From: Candidatus Iainarchaeum sp.
Lineage (GTDB): Archaea; Iainarchaeota; Iainarchaeia; Iainarchaeales; GCA-2688035
Direction of reading: 5' to 3'
Assembly (NCBI GenBank): GCA_017608725.1
Contig: JAFCFG010000049.1
Span: 1-6,903 of the forward strand
Length of the DNA stretch: 6,903 nucleotides
The notes under the pieces are model-generated. The model made no database searches and was not told the DNA's origin. It saw nothing but the letters and a program-made list of their open reading frames with translations. Shown in pieces: positions 1 through 6,011 of this stretch. The position numbers and the translations under genes were made by a program. Position 1 is the first letter of the stretch; every line of letters starts with the position of its first letter.

Positions 1-362
1 TCAATATGCAGCTCGATGTTGTCCTGTGTTACAACATCCTGCTTTGGGATGTCAATTGTCTGGGTTCTCAAATCAACCTTTACTTTTTCCTCAATGCCAG
101 GAATCATAACGCACCAACCAGGGCCTCCGACCCTGTTCACTTTTCCAAAGCGCATTATTACTGCCCTCTCATAATCCTTCAGTGTAAGGAGGAAATCAAA
201 TTTCCAAACAATTAAAACAAAGAGCACTATCAGGATTACCCACAACGCGTTTTGCATCATTACATCAAGGTTGCTGAACAGCAGGAAAATTACAGCAATA
301 ATTAAAAAAATTATGACAAGAAAAACCAACTGCTTTGCTCCCTCTGTTTCCACTTCAGACAC
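1..362 (-). CDS. SPFH/band-7 (stomatin-like) membrane protein, N-terminal part
   Basis: Seen: reading the minus strand from a GTG at 362 gives 120 codons that run off the window. Residues about 11-30 and 38-58 are two hydrophobic membrane segments. They are followed by a typical start of an SPFH domain: a DYERAVIMRFGKV stretch (63-75), GGPGWCVMIPGIE (79-91) and a KVDLRTQTIDIP strand (95-106). Known: stomatin/prohibitin-like proteins oligomerise on membranes and often partner with membrane proteases. Start choice: an in-frame TAA lies three codons upstream, and an AAAGGTG Shine-Dalgarno-like motif (374-380, minus) sits 11 nt before the GTG; a second GTG at codon 4 (353) is possible. The gene is divergent from the DUF373 gene. 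The C-terminal half and any NfeD partner are outside the window, so the subfamily cannot be fixed. It may be linked to membrane quality control with LonB nearby, but that is inference. Confidence 0.88.
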   Translation of the reverse strand, partial: MSEVETEGAKQLVFLVIIFLIIAVIFLLFSNLDVMMQNALWVILIVLFVLIVWKFDFLLTLKDYERAVIMRFGKVNRVGGPGWCVMIPGIEEKVKVDLRTQTIDIPKQDVVTQDNIELHI

Positions 363-377
363 CTTTATTTAGACACC

Positions 378-411
378 TTTAAATATATTTTAGCCAATCT
401 ATTATATATAA
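378..411. promoter_or_regulatory. Divergent promoter region with two TATA-like boxes
   Basis: The 76 bp between the SPFH and DUF373 starts is very AT-rich and holds two archaeal TATA-like boxes: TTTAAATATA (378-387) and TTATATATAA (402-411). Both are near-symmetric, so each could serve either strand. Taking the usual 26 nt from box to start site, the 402-411 box would give a DUF373 transcript starting a few bases before the ATG at 439. On the minus strand it would give an SPFH transcript starting near 381 with a leader of about 19 nt that includes AAAGGTG. Assignment of box to gene is inference. Confidence 0.5.
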
Positions 412-438
412 TTCTATCTATATAGGAATTGACCAAAA

Positions 439-1668
439 ATGGATAATTTGCTCATAGTTTGCGTTGACAGGGACAATGATTTGGGCAAAAAAACAGGCAT
501 AGAAGGGCCAGTTCTAGGCAGGGAAGCAAACCTAAAGGCTGCTACTGCACTGGCTGTGGCTGACCCAGGGGAAGCTGATGCAAACTGCATGTTTGCTGCA
601 GTAAAGAAATTCGATGAATTGAGCAAGACAATGAAAAAACTTGAGCTTGCAACCCTAACAGGGCATGGGAAAGCTGGCTTCAAATCAGACAAAATAATCA
701 ACGAACAGCTTGACAAGATAATGAAAAAAGTGAAGCCAAGCGGCTTTGTTTTGGTGACAGATGGTGCAGAAGACGACCAGATAATTCCAATACTGCAGAG
801 CAGGGCCAAAATTGTTTCAAAGGAAACAGTTGTAATAAAGCAAGCCCAGCAAATTGAATCAGCTTTCTTTACAATAAGGGAAGCCTTGAAGGACCCCTAT
901 ATTTCAAGGATTATTTTCGGCATTCCAGGGATTCTCTTGCTGTTATTCTTTGCATTTGTTACAATAAGCCCTGAGAGAAGCCTGCAAATAATTGCGTTTG
1001 TCTTGGGAATCTACCTCCTAATGAAGGGCTTTGGGATAGAGGAGCCTATTTTGAATGCATTCAGAAGCGTTACAGGCAGCATTTCAGTGCAAAGGCCCTC
1101 TTTCCCTTTTTACATAGGCAGCCTGTTCATACTTGGCTTTGGCGGCATTACAGCTTACACTAAGTTCAATACAATGGAGATAACAGAGCTGCTGTTGGAC
1201 TCGGTTACAATTGCCAGGTCAACCTATCTTTTCATTGTTCTTGCCGCATTGAGCGTAGTGGTTGGAAGATGCATTGATGTGGTGCATTTAAGGAAAGCAT
1301 TCCTTTTAAGAAAATACCTTCTAATGGGAGTAAGCATTATTCTGCTATGGTGGATTCTTGATGCTGGAACCCTTGTATTTCTGCGCTTGGCAGACCTAAA
1401 CTGGTTCCTGGCCACAATACTGGGCAGCTTTATCATACTGCTGATTACATTCAGGCTAAGTGAGGTAATGGACATAAGGGAAAAGGTAACAAAATTGCTT
1501 ATTGACCTGCCTATTTACACCAACGAAGGGACATGGATTGGCAAGGTGGAGTCAATTGACAAGAGAAAGAGGAGCATTGTTTACAGGGACAGCAGAACAA
1601 ACAAGCAGGTTGAAATCTTTAAGGGAAAATTCAATGTTTCACACGGCAAGATAACAGTAAGCAATTAG
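439..1668 (+). CDS. DUF373 family archaeal membrane protein
   Basis: A 409-residue protein whose sequence matches what I know of the archaeal DUF373 family. The N-terminal soluble domain (1-150) carries LLIVCVDRDNDLGKKTG, GPVLGREANLKAA, an ADPGEADAN stretch (41-49), LVTDGAEDDQIIPILQSR (105-122) and a KQAQQIES helix. About six hydrophobic segments follow (roughly 157-177, 181-199, 223-241, 262-280, 293-316 and 322-339), then a hydrophilic C-terminal tail of about 65 residues with short strands (GTWIGKVESID and following). The biochemical function of the family is not known to me; the acidic conserved motifs in the N-terminal domain suggest ligand or metal binding, which is inference. There is no Shine-Dalgarno before the ATG, consistent with a leaderless or short-leader message. 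The gene converges with lonB, and its last 37 bases lie in the first copy of a 56-bp direct repeat. Confidence 0.9.
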   Translation: MDNLLIVCVDRDNDLGKKTGIEGPVLGREANLKAATALAVADPGEADANCMFAAVKKFDELSKTMKKLELATLTGHGKAGFKSDKIINEQLDKIMKKVKPSGFVLVTDGAEDDQIIPILQSRAKIVSKETVVIKQAQQIESAFFTIREALKDPYISRIIFGIPGILLLLFFAFVTISPERSLQIIAFVLGIYLLMKGFGIEEPILNAFRSVTGSISVQRPSFPFYIGSLFILGFGGITAYTKFNTMEITELLLDSVTIARSTYLFIVLAALSVVVGRCIDVVHLRKAFLLRKYLLMGVSIILLWWILDAGTLVFLRLADLNWFLATILGSFIILLITFRLSEVMDIREKVTKLLIDLPIYTNEGTWIGKVESIDKRKRSIVYRDSRTNKQVEIFKGKFNVSHGKITVSN

Positions 1669-1687
1669 GCTGTTGTGCTTTTTGCAA
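1632..1687. repeat. Direct repeat copy 1 (56 bp, period 60)
   Basis: Identical over 56 bases to 1692-1747. This copy holds the last 12 codons and TAG stop (1666-1668) of the DUF373 gene, then a duplicate of the lonB 3' end. The 4-base spacer is cttc (1688-1691). It also contains a lonB-type stop (tta at 1665-1667, minus), so one copy would be enough to end both genes. Confidence 0.95.
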
Positions 1688-1691
1688 CTTC

Positions 1692-1747
1692 CAATGTTTC
1701 ACACGGCAAGATAACAGTAAGCAATTAGGCTGTTGTGCTTTTTGCAA
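1692..1747. repeat. Direct repeat copy 2 (56 bp, period 60)
   Basis: Exact second copy of 1632-1687. This one holds the true end of lonB (stop at 1725-1727 on the minus strand, encoding the AKSTTA tail) and a redundant copy of the DUF373 tail. It is either a genuine short tandem duplication or two contig ends with overlapping sequence joined without merging. Confidence 0.95.
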
Positions 1748-3650
1748 TCTCTTTCCTTAAGGATGTTGGCATTAGCTTTATTAATTTACTCAAGCTACCC
1801 AACAGCTTGGTTGTTTTCCTGCCTGAAACAAAAGCATTTCTCAAAACCTCATTCAAACTTGAAACAGGAATCACCTTTATTTTCTGCAGCTGTTGCTTGG
1901 ACAAAATAATGTCCTGCATATTGGATTTTGGAATAATCACTTCCCTAAAACCGGCTTTTATCGCTGCCTGAATCTTTGCAGTAATGCCGCCAACCGGCAG
2001 AACCTCCCCCCTGACAGAAAGCGAGCCGGTCATTGCCACGCTCTGTTTTATCGGGATTTCCTCTGCAGCGCTTATAACAGCTGTTGCAACACTGACACTT
2101 GCACTGTCTCCCTCTACGCCTTCATAAGTTTGCAGGAACTGAATGTGCAGGTCATGCCTGCTTATGTCCTTTCCACTCAACTTCTTAATCAAAGCGCTTA
2201 CATTCTGCACTGCCTCTTTTGCAATCTCACCCAACTTTCCTGTTGCAATAAGCTTTCCCTCAGCCCTGCTGGCAGCGGGAGCCATCTCAGCCTCAATTGG
2301 CATAACCATTCCGGCTGAACCGTCAGCGCTTACTGCCAGGCCATTGACCCTTCCAACAGCGCTGCCCTCGGTTAAGTAAACATCATAATCTTTCTTTATT
2401 TCAAGGAACTTGTCAACCATCTGCTGTTCAAGCGTTCTCGCACTGAATTTTGCTTGGATGACGTCCTCAGGCATAACAAGCTTGTGGCCCTTTTCCTTTG
2501 CAATGTCACCGGCAGCCCTAACAAGGCCCCCCAGGTCCCGCAGCTTCAATGTAAGCTTGTTCTTCCTCTCTGCTCTTCTCCTTGCCTCAAAGATAATGCT
2601 TTCAACAGCTGCCCTGCTGAATGGGGGAATCTTTCCATCCTTCTTCACTTCCTGGGCAACGAACTGAATAAGCTTCTGCCTGTTCCCCTCATTGTCAGGC
2701 ATGTCCAAATTCATGTAAATCTCGTAACCGTAGCCCCTGATTCTTGACCTTAGGGCAGGGTGCACTTTTTTCAAATCCTGGTAGTTTCCAGAAGCAACCA
2801 AAACGAAATCGCACGGTACAGCCTCTGTTCTCGTCATTGCACCAGAGCTCAGCTCGCTTTGCCCTGTGATGCTGTACTTTTTCTCCTGCATTGCAGTAAG
2901 CAATTCCTGCTGGCTTTTAGGGCTTAAAGTTGATATCTCATCAATGAAAAGCACTCCGCCGGAGGCCCTGTGAATCATTCCGGGTTCCACTCTCAAATGC
3001 GGTGGCGTGCCAAGACCGCCTGATTGAAGCGGATCATGCCTAACATCTCCAAGAAGTGCACCTGCCCTCGCGCCTGTTGCTTCAACAAATGGCGCGGTTT
3101 TCTTCCCTGCATTGTCAATCAACAACTTTGGCGTCTTTTTTGTTCCTTTGACCCTCATCTGGGTTCCCAAGGCAAATCCAACCATTAGAAAGCCGCCGAG
3201 GATAAGCAACGCTGCAAATACAATATCGCTGACCCATCCAAGCTGCCAAATAATCGATGCAAGAATAAACCACCCTAAGGGCAGGAGAAAACCAATCAGG
3301 CGCATGTTGTCTTCCTGTTTTTGCGCTTCTAACCTGCTTTGCTGCAAAATCTGCTTGCCTTGGCCTGCCTTTACACGCACGACCTTTGGGTTGTTGGGAT
3401 CGGCAGGGTTTGGATAAACAAGAATGTCATGCAGCGCGCTTAATGGCAGGATTTCTGCCATTGCCTGGGCTAGCATGCTCTTTCCTGTTCCAGGCTGGCC
3501 TATAAGCAGGACATTTCTTTTTTGTGCTGCCGCTTTCTTAATGAGCCCAACTGACTTGTCCTGGCCAATTACCTGGTCAACTATTCTCTTTGGAACAGGA
3601 ATTTCAGCAGTGCTCTTAAATTGCAGCCCTTTCTTATTTCCCTTAGCCAT
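1725..3650 (-). CDS. lonB: Archaeal Lon protease (LonB type), membrane-anchored, ATP-dependent
   Basis: A 641-residue protein, normal size for archaeal LonB. Order of parts: an N-terminal AAA+ start (IPVPKRIVDQVIGQ), Walker A GQPGTGKS (51-58), two membrane helices inserted in the AAA+ domain (about 117-137 and 143-163), Walker B LFIDE (234-238), an LRSRI arginine-finger region (300-304), then the Lon protease domain with catalytic Ser516 in EGDSAS and Lys559 in GGITAKIQAA, spaced 43 residues as in known LonB. Known role: degrades unfolded and regulatory proteins at the inner face of the membrane, the main membrane-bound ATP-dependent protease in archaea, which lack FtsH. Start: the frame stays open upstream to 3863, but that stretch would overlap the divergent gene and does not look like protein; ATG at 3650 begins the family-like MAKGNKKG sequence. 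Convergent with DUF373, divergent from the gene at 3703. Confidence 0.97.
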   Translation of the reverse strand: MAKGNKKGLQFKSTAEIPVPKRIVDQVIGQDKSVGLIKKAAAQKRNVLLIGQPGTGKSMLAQAMAEILPLSALHDILVYPNPADPNNPKVVRVKAGQGKQILQQSRLEAQKQEDNMRLIGFLLPLGWFILASIIWQLGWVSDIVFAALLILGGFLMVGFALGTQMRVKGTKKTPKLLIDNAGKKTAPFVEATGARAGALLGDVRHDPLQSGGLGTPPHLRVEPGMIHRASGGVLFIDEISTLSPKSQQELLTAMQEKKYSITGQSELSSGAMTRTEAVPCDFVLVASGNYQDLKKVHPALRSRIRGYGYEIYMNLDMPDNEGNRQKLIQFVAQEVKKDGKIPPFSRAAVESIIFEARRRAERKNKLTLKLRDLGGLVRAAGDIAKEKGHKLVMPEDVIQAKFSARTLEQQMVDKFLEIKKDYDVYLTEGSAVGRVNGLAVSADGSAGMVMPIEAEMAPAASRAEGKLIATGKLGEIAKEAVQNVSALIKKLSGKDISRHDLHIQFLQTYEGVEGDSASVSVATAVISAAEEIPIKQSVAMTGSLSVRGEVLPVGGITAKIQAAIKAGFREVIIPKSNMQDIILSKQQLQKIKVIPVSSLNEVLRNAFVSGRKTTKLLGSLSKLIKLMPTSLRKEIAKSTTA

Positions 3651-3702
3651 AAGCAATAGATATAAGTTGGAAGAATTAAAAAAGGTATTTGAAATTTGAA
3701 AT
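3651..3702. promoter_or_regulatory. Divergent promoter gap between lonB and the unknown gene
   Basis: Only 52 bp separates the two divergent starts. For the plus strand, GATATAAGT (3658-3666) is a plausible TATA box about 40 nt before the ATG at 3703. For lonB the AT-rich run at about 3676-3690 (read on the minus strand) is at a reasonable distance from the ATG at 3650. Neither gene has a clear Shine-Dalgarno close to its start, which suggests short or absent leaders. Box assignment is tentative. Confidence 0.35.
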
Positions 3703-4349
3703 ATGAGGGGGCGGATAGCCAAAGGCAAATATGTGGAGCCAGGCCACCTTAGATTTGAAAACATCCTGAAATTTGGCAAAGCTTTCATCAGAACATTTCC
3801 TTTTGAAATAGTTGGCAGGAAAAGAAACAAGTTTGTGATTAAGATGGGGGGGGCCTGGGCCACGAGTCGCCTGTTGTGGTTGGGGCCTGCCCACTGAAAG
3901 CGGCTGCTGAGGGGGAGGGCTGGTATGCAAATATTGCGGAATTGAATTTGGGCTTTGAAAAAAACGCTGTTATCATTGAATCAATGCAGGGCGCTGGAGG
4001 AAAGCAAGCTGCTTTGGACAGGTTGAGGCAGGCTACAGGGAAGCCTGTCATCAATTCCATGGTTGAACTGGTTGAAAAGCATGCAAAAAAATGCGGCTTC
4101 AAGCAGGTAAAAATAAGCAGGCCGGAAAACCTTTTTTATTATCGCTTTCCGGAAATTCTTGGGCCCTACCCAGACGGGGAGATGAGGAGATACATTTCAA
4201 AATGGGGCACAGGAAGGCTAATGGACTTTGATGGAAAGATTGGGAAAAAGGTCAGGGAGATTCGGGAAGGCATGCAAAGGGCATATGGGGCGGTGGCAAA
4301 AAGCTGCGGTTACAGAATAGGAGGAAACTATTTTGTAAAAGACTTGTAA
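3703..4349 (+). pseudogene. Unrecognised protein gene, frameshifted at a G8 run (about 215 aa when restored)
   Basis: Two overlapping frames make up one gene. The first (ATG 3703, stop 3895-3897) encodes MRGRIAKGKYVEPGHLRFEN and on to RNKFVIKMGG; after the G run it turns into a non-protein-like tail. The second frame is open from 3843 to the TAA at 4347-4349 and reads GLGHESPVVVGACPLKAAAEGEG and on to GGNYFVKDL. Adding one G to the run at 3846-3853, or a -1 ribosomal slip there, joins them into about 215 residues. I do not recognise the family. It has no membrane segment or signal peptide; it is basic and soluble-looking, with a conserved-looking core (ESMQGAGGKQAALDRLRQATGKP, then a helix and KISRPENLFYYRFPE). 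Its helical C-terminus with KKCGFKQVKISRPE resembles the GNAT-like style of small DPANN proteins, which is only an impression. If translated from a downstream start, the GTG at 3876 would give 157 aa lacking the N-terminus. Located between lonB (divergent) and rnz (57 bp downstream). Confidence 0.72.
3846..3853 (+). other. G8 homopolymer at the frame junction
   Basis: Eight consecutive G bases follow AAGAT, so the frame reads ATG GGG GGG GCC. The first seven (G GGG GGG) form a perfect -1 slippery heptamer in the upstream frame. The two frames overlap only between 3843 and 3897, so the shift must be here or very close by. A lost G, a real phase-variable run or programmed slippage would all look the same in this sequence. 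Confidence 0.85.
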
Positions 4350-4374
4350 GGAAAGCACAACCCAATCGCAAACC

Positions 4375-4384
4375 AATTAAATAA
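4375..4384 (+). promoter_or_regulatory. TATA-like box of rnz
   Basis: AATTAAATAA is centred about 27 nt before the rnz ATG at 4407, which places the expected start site on or next to the start codon. There is no Shine-Dalgarno in the 25 bases before the ATG, so a leaderless message is the simplest reading. Confidence 0.5.
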
Positions 4385-4406
4385 CTTTAGGCTTTAATCT
4401 TTCTGC

Positions 4407-5315
4407 ATGACCACAAAGTTGGTTGTTCTGGGAACAAGCTGCAGCAATCCCACTGTAGAGAGGAATTTGACAGCCATCGCTTTGCGCTTTGAGGGAAACT
4501 GGCTTTTGTTTGACTGCCCAGAGGGAACCCAGAAGCAGATGATGAAGGCAGGTGTGAGTTATATGAGGGTTGCTGCAATTTTTCTGAGCCATTTCCATGC
4601 AGACCATGTGCTTGGCCTGCCTGGCTTGATTGCAACAATGTCAATGCACGGCAGGGATTATCCGCTGCATGTGATTGGGCCAAAGGGAACGAAAAAAGAA
4701 GTGCAGAAAGTAATGAACCTTGCAATGTTCAGACGCAGCTTTGAAATAAGGGCAAAGGAAGTGAAAAGAGGGCTTGCGTTCAGGGGGGAAAAGTTTTCAG
4801 TGAGGGCTGTTCCCCTGAAGCATGATGTTCCCTGCCTTGGGTATGTGTTCAAAGAGAATGACAAGGTTGCTGAATTCCAGAGAGAAAAGGCACTGAAGCT
4901 GGGGATTCCGGAAGGCCCGCTGTGGAGCAAGCTGCAGCGGGGAAACAAAGTAAAGGTTAAGGGCAAAACCTTCAGGCCAGAGCAGGTTCTGGATTACAGC
5001 AAGGGCAGGAAAGGGAAGAAGGTTTCAATTGTAATGGATACATTGCCTAGCGACAGCTACTTCGATGCAATAAAGGAAAGCGATGTTCTCTTCCACGAGG
5101 CAGCTTTTTTGGATAAGCATATAAGCAGGGCAAAGGAAACAAAGCACTCAACGGCAAAGCAGGCTGCTTGGGTGGCCTCTCAAACAGGCGCGAAAAAGCT
5201 TGTGCTTGTTCACATTTCTCCCAGGTATAAGCGGAATGAAGATGTGGAGAACGAGGCAAGGCAGGAATTTGGCAATGTTGTTGTTCCGAAGGATTTGGAG
5301 GAAATCAAATTGTGA
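4407..5315 (+). CDS. rnz: Ribonuclease Z (tRNase Z, tRNA 3' endonuclease)
   Basis: A 302-residue metallo-beta-lactamase-fold nuclease of normal family length. It removes the 3' trailer of precursor tRNAs so CCA can be added or exposed. Visible motifs: the N-terminal LGTSCSNPTVERN; the zinc motif HFHADH (His62, His64, Asp66, His67) within LSHFHADHVLGLPGL; His139 in LKHD; the exosite segment LGIPEGPLWSKLQRG (165-179) used for tRNA binding; Asp211 in MDT; HEAAF (230-234); His247 in the HSTA motif; and His269 in VHISPRY. All the metal ligands expected for two zinc ions are present, so the enzyme should be active. Predicted to be cytoplasmic and transcribed from its own leaderless promoter. The next gene starts 72 bp downstream, after a palindromic AT-rich stretch. 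Confidence 0.96.
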   Translation: MTTKLVVLGTSCSNPTVERNLTAIALRFEGNWLLFDCPEGTQKQMMKAGVSYMRVAAIFLSHFHADHVLGLPGLIATMSMHGRDYPLHVIGPKGTKKEVQKVMNLAMFRRSFEIRAKEVKRGLAFRGEKFSVRAVPLKHDVPCLGYVFKENDKVAEFQREKALKLGIPEGPLWSKLQRGNKVKVKGKTFRPEQVLDYSKGRKGKKVSIVMDTLPSDSYFDAIKESDVLFHEAAFLDKHISRAKETKHSTAKQAAWVASQTGAKKLVLVHISPRYKRNEDVENEARQEFGNVVVPKDLEEIKL

Positions 5316-5320
5316 GATTT

Positions 5321-5343
5321 GGTAAAAATATTGATTTTTTACC
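5321..5343 (+). terminator. AT-rich hairpin after rnz, possible terminator or operator half
   Basis: GGTAAAAA (5321-5328) and TTTTTACC (5336-5343) are exact inverted arms around a 7-base loop, six bases after the rnz stop. The T-run in the second arm could help end rnz transcription. It lies just upstream of the antitoxin promoter, so it could instead be part of a regulator-binding site. The stem is mostly A-T and weak. Confidence 0.4.
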
Positions 5344-5359
5344 AATATTTATAAATATT
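5344..5359. promoter_or_regulatory. Perfect 16-bp palindrome over the antitoxin TATA box
   Basis: AATATTTATAAATATT is a perfect palindrome containing the TATA-like TTTATAAATA (5348-5357), whose distance to the antitoxin ATG at 5388 fits a very short leader. AATATT occurs three times nearby (5327, 5344, 5354). VapB-type antitoxins usually bind palindromes in their own promoter to repress the operon, so this is the natural candidate operator. Binding is inferred. Confidence 0.5.
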
Positions 5360-5387
5360 TTGGGAAATAGCTATTTTGTGGTTTTTT

Positions 5388-5630
5388 ATGAAAACAGTTA
5401 CTGTTGACAAGACAGGTAAAATCTATTTACCGAAAGAGGTTAGGGAAAAATTGCTTGGAAAACACTACATTGTAAGTGTTTTGCCTGACGGCGAGATAAG
5501 ATTACATCAATGGTCGAAACCAAAGGCCCCTTTAAAAAGTTTTGCTGGACTGATTAAGTCAAAGAAAAACGTAAAAGAAATCAAAAAAGACATTCTTAAA
5601 ACTGCGATGGAACAAGTCGAAGTTGGTTAA
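5388..5630 (+). CDS. vapB: AbrB/SpoVT-family antitoxin (VapB-like)
   Basis: An 80-residue protein. Residues 1-40 (MKTVTVDKTGKIYLPKEVRE and on to LPDGEIRLHQW) show the swapped-hairpin AbrB DNA-binding pattern: beta strand, DKTGKIYLPKEVRE turn and helix, then a GEIRL strand. The C-terminal part is basic and ends in a helix (about 60-78) typical of the toxin-binding tail. Expected role: neutralise the downstream PIN toxin and repress their shared promoter. Start: the ATG at 5388 begins the family-like MKTVTVDKTGK sequence; a TTG four codons earlier (5376) is possible but adds nothing conserved. The stop TAA is immediately followed by the toxin ATG. The gene is visibly more AT-rich than rnz and the nucleotidyltransferase, which suggests acquisition as a module. 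Confidence 0.86.
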   Translation: MKTVTVDKTGKIYLPKEVREKLLGKHYIVSVLPDGEIRLHQWSKPKAPLKSFAGLIKSKKNVKEIKKDILKTAMEQVEVG

Positions 5631-6011
5631 ATGTACGCTGAAACAGACTTTATCCTTGCTTTGGTTAAGGAAAAGGATTGGTTAAAGAAAAACGGGGAGA
5701 AGATTTACAAAAAGCATGAAAAAGATATTTGGACTTCGAGTTTGACTTTGATTGAGTTATTGTTTTACTCCAATAGAGAGAAAATCAAGGCTGAGCAATT
5801 ACTGAAAGCAGCTCATTTCCTTATTAAAGTAAAAGACACTAATTTAACTGAAGGAGATTTAGTAACGGCTGCTGATTTGATGGACAAATTCAAAGCAACA
5901 CCATTTGAGGCATTGCACGCAATTGTTTGCAGAGGAGAGGGAATAATAAGTTCGGACTCCATATATAATAAGATGGGCTTGAAGAGAATCAAACTGGAGG
6001 CACCTGAATGA
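5631..6011 (+). CDS. vapC: PIN-domain ribonuclease toxin (VapC-like)
   Basis: A 126-residue single-domain protein of the usual VapC size. PIN motifs: Asp6 in ETDFILALV, Glu42 in LTLIELLFYS, Glu93 in TPFEALHAIV (most relatives have Asp at this place in the F-D-A-L-H motif), and Asp109 in GIISSDSIYNKMGLKRI. Together these make the acidic metal-binding pocket of a Mg2+-dependent RNase; known VapC proteins cleave tRNA or rRNA, but the target here cannot be read. Start codon abuts the antitoxin TAA with zero spacing, and the stop overlaps the next ATG (ATGA), so the three genes are probably one message with coupled translation. Composition is AT-rich like the antitoxin. Confidence 0.87.
   Translation: MYAETDFILALVKEKDWLKKNGEKIYKKHEKDIWTSSLTLIELLFYSNREKIKAEQLLKAAHFLIKVKDTNLTEGDLVTAADLMDKFKATPFEALHAIVCRGEGIISSDSIYNKMGLKRIKLEAPE
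5996..6000 (+). promoter_or_regulatory. Shine-Dalgarno of the nucleotidyltransferase, inside vapC
   Basis: GGAGG lies 7 bases before the ATG at 6008 and within the last codons of the toxin gene. It is the clearest ribosome-binding site in the window and supports ATG 6008 as the true start and translation from an internal position on a polycistronic message. Confidence 0.7.

Noticed and set aside
414..809. Minus-strand open frame of 131 codons opposite the start of the DUF373 gene
   Set aside because: It is a shadow of the well-supported DUF373 frame, with low-complexity Ser/Leu-rich translation and no family features.
1665..1760. A terminator between the convergent DUF373 and lonB genes
   Set aside because: Only a short T5 run (GCTTTTTGC) without a clear stem is present, and it lies in the coding end of lonB.
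3313..3477. Membrane helices between Walker A and Walker B of Lon as a possible novel fusion or insertion
   Set aside because: The two inserted helices are the normal feature of archaeal LonB.
3651..3863. N-terminal extension of lonB by 71 codons (ATG at 3863, minus strand)
   Set aside because: It overlaps the divergent gene, has no family-like sequence, and the usual LonB N-terminus begins at the ATG at 3650.
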